Below, piece after piece: positions 1 through 5,742 of a stretch of 10,924 nt of DNA. The notes below the pieces were generated by a model. The model was not told where the DNA came from and ran no database searches. It was given only the letters and a program-made list of their open reading frames with translations. How positions within the stretch are numbered: the first letter of the stretch is position 1; each line of letters begins with the position of its first letter. The position numbers were made by a program, and so were the translations under genes. The stretch comes from an uncultured Amylibacter sp. (GTDB lineage: Bacteria; Pseudomonadota; Alphaproteobacteria; Rhodobacterales; Rhodobacteraceae), in assembly GCA_938001995.1 (NCBI GenBank), contig CALLAV010000037.1:1-10924 (forward strand). Reading direction: 5' to 3'.

Positions 1-227
1 GAGGGCGCTTTTGCAGTGTCACCACATGCCAAACCGTTTCCGATAAACGCGACATCCCACGTCAGATCACCCGAGCAACGCCCGCCCCGAGGTCCGAGCG
101 CTGCCCTCTGTCGCGTTCTCCAAACCAATTCCCCTAAAATCCTCAACACTTAACCACGCGCCCACACCCCACATTTTAACCCCTCTCCTCCATCCTCTCC
201 TCACACAAAAAAACGAGGAGAGCCTTT
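1..227. other. Left-edge non-coding stretch and leader of the lipoprotein gene
   Basis: No convincing gene lies here. One plus frame is open from base 1 to the TAA at 151-153, but its translation is rich in Pro, Arg and Ser and resembles no protein I recognise. A minus-strand ATG at 53-55 opens 18 codons running off the left edge; it has no good ribosome binding site and cannot be judged from this fragment. TAAAAT at 135-140 resembles a -10 box, but there is no matching -35. The last 45 bases are pyrimidine-rich and carry two copies of CTCTCCTC that are complementary to the ribosome binding site of the next gene. Confidence 0.5.
183..222 (+). promoter_or_regulatory. Hairpin that can hide the lipoprotein ribosome binding site
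   Basis: CTCTCCTC at 195-202 is exactly complementary to GAGGAGAG at 215-222, giving an 8-base-pair stem with a 12-base A-rich loop. The right arm contains the Shine-Dalgarno sequence, six bases before the ATG at 228. A second exact copy of CTCTCCTC lies at 183-190, so either copy could pair with it. The complementarity is seen directly; control of translation is inferred. An A-rich loop and a duplicated anti-Shine-Dalgarno fit either a translational switch or a simple low-expression leader. Confidence 0.5.
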
Positions 228-554
228 ATGAGAGCGGGATTTTTCACCCTATTGGCCGTCGCACTGGCGGCTTGTTCGCAGCTTCCGACGCAGAACCGCA
301 CCGTGGGCGGGGATATCATCACGCGGGGTGCGGCTGACTACGCGGTCTTTGCCGAAAACGGGTCTGCCGTCGCCATTCGTATGGGCTTTGCGCCGATCAC
401 AAAGGACATGGCCCCCGCCTTGAACGCAATCAAGCGGGCCACGGGGTGTGACGTGGTTCCAGGCTCAATCACGTTCGATCCCAAGTCGGTGTCGGCCAAC
501 TTGATGTGCCGCAGCCACGACAAACCTACACTTGCGCCAAAGCCACACCTTTAA
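228..554 (+). CDS. Small lipoprotein of unknown function
   Basis: This encodes a 108-residue protein with a short lipoprotein signal peptide: a positive start (MRAG), a hydrophobic stretch at residues 5-14, and a lipobox L13-A14-A15-C16, so Cys16 should be lipidated after signal peptidase II cleavage. The next residue is Ser, which favours outer-membrane sorting in proteobacteria. The mature part is about 92 residues, mixed alpha/beta in character, with two further cysteines (C74 and C94) that could form a disulfide in the periplasm. A strong Shine-Dalgarno sequence (GAGGAGA at 215-221) sets the start, and it lies inside a hairpin. The family is not recognised. The next gene in the same direction begins 76 bases downstream; whether the two share a transcript is unclear. 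Confidence 0.8.
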   Translation: MRAGFFTLLAVALAACSQLPTQNRTVGGDIITRGAADYAVFAENGSAVAIRMGFAPITKDMAPALNAIKRATGCDVVPGSITFDPKSVSANLMCRSHDKPTLAPKPHL

Positions 555-630
555 CCACGCGACTCCAAACACCTTGAGAATCGTTAAGGAAGTATTTACC
601 TCGGTGTAATCCTTTGGGGGGATATGACCT

Positions 631-1002
631 GTGAGTAACGATGTAATCGAAACGGCGAAAGCCGAGATCGACGCTATGGTGTCGGACAAATTTAACGCGA
701 AGAAAGGGTCTTTGACCCAGAAATTGCGCCGTGCGGGGCGTCGTTTGCCCCGTGGTGTGGCGCAAGACGTGGCCTATCTGGAAGAAACCCAAAAGCGGAT
801 CGCCCACCCACGCCGCCGTGGCCAAGTGGATCGCAAACGGATCGACGGCATTCTTCAGAACCAACGCAAAGCCTTTGAGCGTGTGGACGTTGCGCGCGAC
901 AAATCCCGCGAGCGGATCAACTGGCTGGGCGTTCTGGTGATGAACCTGATGATGTTTGGCGTCGTTTACTTCGCACTGCTGAAATGGCTTGGCGCGATCT
1001 AA
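631..1002 (+). CDS. Basic protein with a single C-terminal membrane helix, unknown function
   Basis: This predicts 123 residues. Residues 1-95 are charged and mostly helical, with basic clusters such as KLRRAGRRLPR (31-41) and HPRRRGQVDRKR (59-70). Residues about 98-120 form one hydrophobic segment next to the C-terminus, so the protein looks like a tail-anchored inner-membrane protein with a cytoplasmic, possibly nucleic-acid- or phospholipid-contacting N-terminal part. The chosen start is GTG at 631, ten bases after GGGGGG (615-620). An ATG at 624 in another frame opens a four-codon reading frame that ends at 638, across this GTG. The gene ends three bases before the stop of the convergent pirin gene. 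I do not recognise the family, and the topology is inferred from composition. Confidence 0.7.
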   Translation: MSNDVIETAKAEIDAMVSDKFNAKKGSLTQKLRRAGRRLPRGVAQDVAYLEETQKRIAHPRRRGQVDRKRIDGILQNQRKAFERVDVARDKSRERINWLGVLVMNLMMFGVVYFALLKWLGAI

Positions 1003-1005
1003 GGA

Positions 1006-1917
1006 TCAGTGCGCGGGGCGAATAAACGTCCCGTTGCGCAATTCCTTGAACGCTTGTTGCAATTCTTCTTGCGTGTTCATCACGATAGGGCCGTGCCATG
1101 CGACAGGCTCTTCAATCGGTTTGCCTGAAATCAGCAAAAAGCGAATGCCTTCTTCGCCCGCCTGAACTGTCACGCTGTCGCCTGTGTCGAATTTCACCAA
1201 CGTGCGATTGCCCGACAAGTCGCGGATATTCACCTCTTCGCCCATCACTTCTTTTTCCAACAGTACCCCCGTCGGGATCGACGCGCCAGCAAAGGCGCCA
1301 GCCCCCTCAAAAACATAGGCAAACGCACGGCGATAGGTGTCCACTGGCAGGGTTTTCTTCACCCCCGCAGGGACAAACACATCAAGGTATTGCGGGTCCG
1401 CCGCGATTCCGTCCACCGGTCCCGTTTTTCCCCAGAAATCCCCGACAATCACTTTCACAATGGTCCCATCATCGTCTTGAATGACAGGAATTTCTTTCGC
1501 CTCAACGTCCTGATATCGTGGCGCTGTCATTTTTAAATCACGTGGTAGATTGGCCCACAGTTGGAACCCATGCATCTGTCCTTTTGCGTTCCCGCGTGGC
1601 ATTTCTTGATGCAAAATTCCGCTGCCAGAGGTCATCCACTGCACGTCCCCCGCCGCCAGTTTACCCTCATTCCCAAGACTGTCCGCGTGATCCACCTCGC
1701 CTGACAAAACATAAGTGATCGTTTCAATGCCGCGATGGGGGTGCCAAGGAAACCCCTGCGCATAATGCTCTGGGATTTCATTGCGAAAGTCGTCGAACAG
1801 CAAAAACGGGTCCAGCTCTGACGGGTCATGAAACCCAAAAGCGCGGTGCAAATGCACACCTGCACCTTCCATGGTAGGTTGCGCTTGGCTGGTGGATTTA
1901 ATGGGTCTGATCGACAT
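1006..1917 (-). CDS. Pirin family protein (bicupin iron protein)
   Basis: This 303-residue protein is a pirin, a two-domain cupin binding one metal ion in the N-terminal barrel. The N-terminal domain (about residues 15-130) carries the hallmark HPHRGIETITYVLSGEVDH, with His59 and His61, followed by WMTSGSGILHQEMP with His103 and Glu105; these four match the iron ligands of known pirins. The C-terminal half (about 180-290) is the second, metal-free cupin. Family members include quercetin dioxygenases and redox-sensing regulator partners, so the substrate here cannot be stated. The ATG at 1915-1917 is preceded by CGGAG (1926-1930 on this strand), eight bases away. The reductive-dehalogenase-like gene lies 83 bases upstream in the same direction, so co-transcription is possible. 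The 3' end nearly touches the convergent membrane-protein gene. Confidence 0.92.
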   Translation of the reverse strand: MSIRPIKSTSQAQPTMEGAGVHLHRAFGFHDPSELDPFLLFDDFRNEIPEHYAQGFPWHPHRGIETITYVLSGEVDHADSLGNEGKLAAGDVQWMTSGSGILHQEMPRGNAKGQMHGFQLWANLPRDLKMTAPRYQDVEAKEIPVIQDDDGTIVKVIVGDFWGKTGPVDGIAADPQYLDVFVPAGVKKTLPVDTYRRAFAYVFEGAGAFAGASIPTGVLLEKEVMGEEVNIRDLSGNRTLVKFDTGDSVTVQAGEEGIRFLLISGKPIEEPVAWHGPIVMNTQEELQQAFKELRNGTFIRPAH

Positions 1918-2000
1918 GACAATGGCTCCGAATTGGTTTTCCCTTACCTAGGCGCAAATTAGTGGCAGGCCAATGCGACGTTCAGAAAAGCACTGTTGCG

Positions 2001-3170
2001 CTAGGGCGAACGCCACCACTCTGATGGCTTCACACGCCCGCCATGTCCCTTTGCCAATCGCAAGGCAATTTTGCGCAAAGGCGACAGCGCCAGCCTGAGC
2101 CACGCGCGATGATACCATTTGGTGAAGTCGCGGTTAAACGGACAAACCCGCATACAAATTGCGCAATCCGAGGCCAGTTTCGCCCAGAACCCAAAGCATT
2201 TTTCAGCATCCGACGTCCACTTGCGCACACCTTTGATGGCACTCACATTCGGTTGCGCGTCAGTTGGTGGCCCATAGGGAAGAGCTTTTACAGGGCACGC
2301 GTCCGCACAAGCAGTACAAATATCGCAAAAAGCCCGAACGCCGAGCGGCTTGGCTGCATCATGGGCCAGTGGGATGTTTGTGAAAATCTTGGAAAACCGC
2401 AAACGCGGCCCAAATTCGGGCGTAATCACCAACTGATTGCGGGCGTATTCCCCCAAACCCGCCTTGACGGCGTAAGGGATCACTAAGCCAGTGTCGTTCA
2501 TCGACGCGACCGCTTCGTACCCCAAATTGCGAATGTAGGCTGCAACTTGCATCACAACCGCGGCCTCATGAGAATATTCGCGACCTGTCGCAGCCCCGGC
2601 CAGTGCGGATGGGTAGGTCGCGACCAAATCTTCTTCCATCTGATGACCCATCACAATCACGCTGGTCAGACCGTCGGGCAAATCATTTGGCGCATTCGAC
2701 ATGTCGCGCGTGTCAACGCGGCTTTGATATAGCCAGCGTTCGTCAAACTCTGTCACTCCGCATAAATCCGCTCCAAAAAATTCGGCAATGCGTTTCACTT
2801 CGGCGGTCATGGCGCTCGGGTCATCAACGTCAACTTTTTCGGGCGCAACCGGTGTGTCTGGCGCAATGGGTGCTTGGAACCCTTCGCGTCGCCCGTCTTT
2901 GGCGCTGCGATCGGATACCACATCCGAAATCAGCCAAGCCGCATTGCGCAAAGCAAAGTCCTTTTGCGAAAACCCATCGCCGCGACGTGGCGCGGCTTCC
3001 ATGCGGTAACTGGCGAAAAACGCATCGGTTTTGGGCGATTGCACGCGGTCGTCCCACATTGCGCGGCTGAAAACGTCATTGCGCTGTTCAAACCGCTCGA
3101 AATCATCTGTTACTTCGATACCAGCATCGGCATCGTTGGGTTTTTGGGATGTGTTCGCTGGATAGGTCAT
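2001..3170 (-). CDS. Reductive dehalogenase-like corrinoid/4Fe-4S protein without Tat signal
   Basis: The 389-residue product (from the ATG at 3168-3170) belongs to the corrinoid and double 4Fe-4S superfamily that holds reductive dehalogenases and epoxyqueuosine reductase (QueG). The segment GLGEYARNQLVITPEFGPRL (238-257) is the reductive-dehalogenase form, not the QueG form. Ferredoxin motifs follow: C282xxC285xxC288xxxC292P, then C325 with C336xxC339xxxC343P. Tyr199, Asn225 and Arg258 sit at spacings of 26 and 59 residues, equal to Tyr246, Asn272 and Arg305 of PceA as I recall them, suggesting a retained active site. There is no twin-arginine signal, no partner membrane-anchor gene and no C-terminal flavin/ferredoxin reductase domain as in NpRdhA, so it is probably cytoplasmic and needs an outside electron donor. 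GTG codons at 3179 and 3176 are alternative starts. The real substrate is unknown. Confidence 0.85.
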   Translation of the reverse strand: MTYPANTSQKPNDADAGIEVTDDFERFEQRNDVFSRAMWDDRVQSPKTDAFFASYRMEAAPRRGDGFSQKDFALRNAAWLISDVVSDRSAKDGRREGFQAPIAPDTPVAPEKVDVDDPSAMTAEVKRIAEFFGADLCGVTEFDERWLYQSRVDTRDMSNAPNDLPDGLTSVIVMGHQMEEDLVATYPSALAGAATGREYSHEAAVVMQVAAYIRNLGYEAVASMNDTGLVIPYAVKAGLGEYARNQLVITPEFGPRLRFSKIFTNIPLAHDAAKPLGVRAFCDICTACADACPVKALPYGPPTDAQPNVSAIKGVRKWTSDAEKCFGFWAKLASDCAICMRVCPFNRDFTKWYHRAWLRLALSPLRKIALRLAKGHGGRVKPSEWWRSP

Positions 3171-3305
3171 GACCACCACTAGTCACATGTTTTTCTCATT
3201 GCAAGCCTGAGCCCCAAACTCGACATTGGTATGTCGCAACAGGGCTATCCTTTTTTCGCGGGGCGGGGTGATATGCACAAAACAAAACTCAAAACGGGGA
3301 TGGTT
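3171..3305. promoter_or_regulatory. Divergent control region with palindrome CGACAT-N4-ATGTCG
   Basis: This 135-base gap separates the divergent dehalogenase-like and oxidoreductase genes, so it should hold both promoters. It contains a perfect 6+6 inverted repeat, CGACAT (3221-3226) and ATGTCG (3231-3236), four bases apart, about the size of a dimeric regulator's operator. I cannot place -35/-10 boxes with confidence. The operator role is an inference from symmetry and position. Confidence 0.4.
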
Positions 3306-4268
3306 ATGAAAGTTGGATTCATTGGTCTGGGTAATGTAGGGCACAAACTCTCGGGCAGTTTGCTGCGCAACGGGATCGATCTCACGGTGCTGGATTTGAA
3401 CCGTGATTTGGTGGATGCAATGGTCGCAAAAGGTGCCAAGGCTGCGGACAATCCCGCCCAATTGATGCGTGAGTGTGATGCAGTCATCACCTGCCTGCCA
3501 TCCCCTGCCGCGTCTGACGCGGTGCTGCAAGAAATGCTGCCAGAGGTGCGCGAGGGCAAGATCTGGATGGAAATGTCCACCACAGATCAGGCAGAAGCCG
3601 AGCGTCTGGGCGCGATGGTCATTGCGGCTGGCGGGGCGGCTGTGGATTGCCCCGTTTCGGGTGGCTGTCACCGCGCGGATACGGGCAATATTTCTATCTT
3701 TGCAGGCTGTGATCGCGCCACGTTTGATCGCATCCTCCCGTTCCTCAAAACCATGGGACGTCGGATTCTGCACACGGGCCCACTTGGGTCTGCGTCGATG
3801 TTGAAGGTGCTGACCAACTACCTTGCCACTGTGCATTTGGTGGCAAATGCCGAGGCATTGGTGACGGCCAAAGCGGCAGGTATGGATTTGAACACCGCCT
3901 ACGAGGCCATCGCGATTTCATCGGGCAATTCGTTCAGCCATGTGACCGAAAGCCAGGTTATCCTCAATGGAAGTCGTGACATTTCCTTTACCATGGATCT
4001 TGTGAAAAAGGACGTTGGCCTATTCCAAGAAATTGCGGAACGAAACAATGTGCCGCTCGAAATCTCGCCGCTCATTTGCAAGATTTTTGATGACGGTATC
4101 GCGCGGTATGGGGATCGCGAACTCAGCCCGAACATTATCAAACGTCTCGAAGAAGCGACGGGCCTTGATATTCTTGCGCCTGGGTTCCCACCCGAAATGA
4201 CAGATGATGAACCCGAAGAAGCGGGATATGAAGTTGTCCCAACAGGAAAATCGATCGCAGCGGAATAG
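3306..4268 (+). CDS. NAD(P)-dependent oxidoreductase, 3-hydroxyisobutyrate dehydrogenase family
   Basis: The 320-residue protein (from ATG 3306) is a beta-hydroxyacid dehydrogenase. The N-terminal Rossmann motif is GLGNVG (residues 7-12). Asp30 at the end of the second strand favours NAD+ over NADP+. Residues 114-120 (DCPVSGG) match the substrate-binding signature, Lys167 lies in the catalytic segment GSASMLKVLTNYL with Asn171, and a KKDVGL motif sits at 234-239. The C-terminal half should be the helical dimerisation domain. Known relatives oxidise 3-hydroxyisobutyrate, tartronate semialdehyde or similar short hydroxyacids; which one applies here is not visible. The start is set by GGGGA at 3296-3300 and by the family's usual MKVGFIGLGN beginning; in-frame ATGs at 3273 and 3300 are alternatives. 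The small membrane-protein gene follows 83 bases downstream on the same strand. Confidence 0.9.
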   Translation: MKVGFIGLGNVGHKLSGSLLRNGIDLTVLDLNRDLVDAMVAKGAKAADNPAQLMRECDAVITCLPSPAASDAVLQEMLPEVREGKIWMEMSTTDQAEAERLGAMVIAAGGAAVDCPVSGGCHRADTGNISIFAGCDRATFDRILPFLKTMGRRILHTGPLGSASMLKVLTNYLATVHLVANAEALVTAKAAGMDLNTAYEAIAISSGNSFSHVTESQVILNGSRDISFTMDLVKKDVGLFQEIAERNNVPLEISPLICKIFDDGIARYGDRELSPNIIKRLEEATGLDILAPGFPPEMTDDEPEEAGYEVVPTGKSIAAE

Positions 4269-4351
4269 CGTATTGCGGTCTTCTTGCCCAAATACCGCTG
4301 AGGTTGAAAAGGTGCTGGCAACTGCGCGGCGCTTTGCGTAAAAATGAGACT

Positions 4352-4840
4352 ATGAATGATGTGATCGCTACTCTTGAACCGTCTTTGGGTCGCCGTTGGT
4401 TTGGCGCCATCGCGCTTGGCGTTCTGGGGGTTCTGCTGATTGCCATCACGATCACGCAACCCCCAGAAGGCGTTCTTCTGAAAGTTGTGATTCCTCTGGT
4501 TGGTGTTCTGTTCATTTGGCAGGCACAGTGGAATTTGCGGGTCACGGAACACGGCCTGTATTTGACCAAAGAAGGTCTGTTTGATGCGCAGAACACACTG
4601 ATTTGTCCGCTGTACAACATGGCCGAGGTGGATCGCGGTGTCTTTGCGTTCAAGCCGTCCAACGGGTTTTTGGTCCGGCTGCACGAACCAGAGCCCAAGG
4701 GGTGGGCACCTGGCCTGTATTGGCGTTTGGGTAAGCGCCTTGGGATTGGGGGGGCTACGCATCCCTCGCAAAACAAAGAACTGGCCCAAGCGTTGGAGGT
4801 TCTGATTATGGAACGCGCGCTCGGACCAGAGAATGCTTAG
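4352..4840 (+). CDS. Small membrane protein with two N-terminal helices, unknown function
   Basis: The 162-residue product has two hydrophobic segments, about residues 16-35 and 41-58, joined by a short TQPPEG turn. A soluble tail of about 100 residues follows, beginning NLRVTEHGLYLTKEGLF. This architecture (hairpin membrane anchor, then a beta-rich domain) resembles small bacterial membrane proteins with PH-like domains, but that is only a suggestion from layout. I do not recognise a named family. The ATG at 4352 has a weak ribosome binding site; TTG at 4304 in the same frame would add 16 residues. The gene lies 83 bases after the oxidoreductase and may be read from the same promoter. It converges with the acidic-protein gene, their stops only three bases apart. 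Confidence 0.75.
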   Translation: MNDVIATLEPSLGRRWFGAIALGVLGVLLIAITITQPPEGVLLKVVIPLVGVLFIWQAQWNLRVTEHGLYLTKEGLFDAQNTLICPLYNMAEVDRGVFAFKPSNGFLVRLHEPEPKGWAPGLYWRLGKRLGIGGATHPSQNKELAQALEVLIMERALGPENA

Positions 4841-4843
4841 GTC

Positions 4844-5521
4844 CTAGGCTGCCCGCAGCAAGACATCCTCAGGCTCTAACCCTTTGAAATTGCTGTCAAC
4901 AGTGTGTGAAAAGCTGAGGGTTTCGCCATCAACGTTTACTTCTGTCCAGCCGTCATGGTGACTGACGGCAACTTCAGGTGGGATGACATTGCCATCACCA
5001 TCTTCTTTCTGATTATACGGCAATTCAAGAGCGTCTTCTTGTGCATTGAAACCAACAAGTTCGATCAATTCATCCTGCTCCGTTTCTGACTCTTCCTCTT
5101 CGGTTTCGTCTTCTTCTGATTGCGCCTCTAGAGGCCAGAGATCATTGGCAGCATCTGTGGAAAATTGCGTGGCCTCCTCATCCTCCAGCCCTTCGAAATC
5201 AAAGTCACCAAAGCTGTTAAAATCGTCGCCGGTATCTTCTGTTTCGGCTGCCAGTCCAACGGCGTTTGCACCAAGGCTTGTGTCCGCTGTTTCATTTGAG
5301 GCAAAGGACAAAAGGTCAGTGTTAAACAGATCGTTGGGTGTGCTGTCATCGTCCACATCAAGCCATCCCAATTCGGACGTGTCTTGAAATTCTTCTTCCT
5401 GTTCTTGTTCGGCTTTTGCTTCTTCGTACCGCTCGCGAAGTTCATCAAGCCCATCGAAATCAATGCTCGAAATCGCCAGAACCGAAAGCAGACCCATGAT
5501 GATCATAACTGTAATACCCAT
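4844..5521 (-). CDS. Highly acidic membrane-anchored protein with RTX-like C-terminal module
   Basis: The 225-residue product starts with one hydrophobic helix (residues 2-20), then a Glu-rich probably coiled stretch (about 24-45), then a long low-complexity region rich in Asp, Glu and Ser (46-150) containing almost no basic residues. Residues about 151-225 look folded: ELVGFNAQEDALELPYN, a predicted beta region with VNVDGETLSF, and an ending LEPEDVLLRA. That ending resembles the C-terminal module common in rhodobacterial type I-secreted RTX proteins, but the nonapeptide GGxGxDxxx calcium repeats are absent here. AGAGGA-like bases at 5529-5534 support the ATG at 5519-5521. There is no cysteine. 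Function is unknown; the sequence suggests an inner-membrane anchored, strongly negative extracytoplasmic or cytoplasmic tether. Confidence 0.75.
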   Translation of the reverse strand: MGITVMIIMGLLSVLAISSIDFDGLDELRERYEEAKAEQEQEEEFQDTSELGWLDVDDDSTPNDLFNTDLLSFASNETADTSLGANAVGLAAETEDTGDDFNSFGDFDFEGLEDEEATQFSTDAANDLWPLEAQSEEDETEEEESETEQDELIELVGFNAQEDALELPYNQKEDGDGNVIPPEVAVSHHDGWTEVNVDGETLSFSHTVDSNFKGLEPEDVLLRAA

Positions 5522-5686
5522 ATTCTTTTCCTCTAACTTGGCAAAACTACGATGATGATTTGCAACAAGTTTGAGAGAACAGCCGTTAGATATGGTTAAT
5601 ACGGGCCAAGGTGGGTCAGGGAAATTGTGAACAATTTGAATTATTGCTCTGCGATTGTTTCCAGTTTGGAACCACAGAGTTAGCGA

Positions 5687-5722
5687 AATAAAAGGGGCGT
5701 CGCCTATAAAGCGCGCCCCTTA
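5687..5722 (-). terminator. Intrinsic terminator of glutamate dehydrogenase gene
   Basis: AAGGGGCG (5693-5700) pairs exactly with CGCCCCTT (5715-5722), and CGC/GCG inside extends the stem with one bulged base, leaving a 7-base loop. Read on the minus strand, the hairpin is followed by a T-rich tract (TTTTATTT, partly in the stem). It lies 20 bases after the stop codon of the dehydrogenase gene. Confidence 0.85.
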
Positions 5723-5742
5723 CATCATTAATTTAAACGTGT

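Noticed and set aside
1..55. Possible minus-strand gene start (ATG at 53-55) running off the left edge
   Set aside because: Only 18 codons are visible, and there is no good ribosome binding site or promoter. It remains possible but cannot be supported.
1..153. Open plus-strand frame from the left edge to a TAA at 151-153
   Set aside because: The translation is compositionally odd (Pro/Arg/Ser rich) and matches no protein type I know; an open frame of this length is common in GC-rich DNA.
2001..3170. Epoxyqueuosine reductase (QueG) as the identity of the Fe-S protein
   Set aside because: The active-site segment is the reductive-dehalogenase form (GLGEYARN, ITPEFGPRLR), not the GLGWIGKN-like form of QueG.
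4268..4299. Hairpin GCGTATT...AATACCGC after the oxidoreductase as a terminator
   Set aside because: The stem has a bulge and a long loop and no T-run follows it.
3899..4789. Long minus-strand frame of 296 codons opposite the oxidoreductase and membrane-protein genes
   Set aside because: It crosses two genes with clear coding character on the plus strand, and its translation shows no domain.
5588..5602. TTAACCATATCTAAC on the minus strand as a CtrA site
   Set aside because: The two half-sites are six bases apart rather than the required seven, and the second half has a mismatch.
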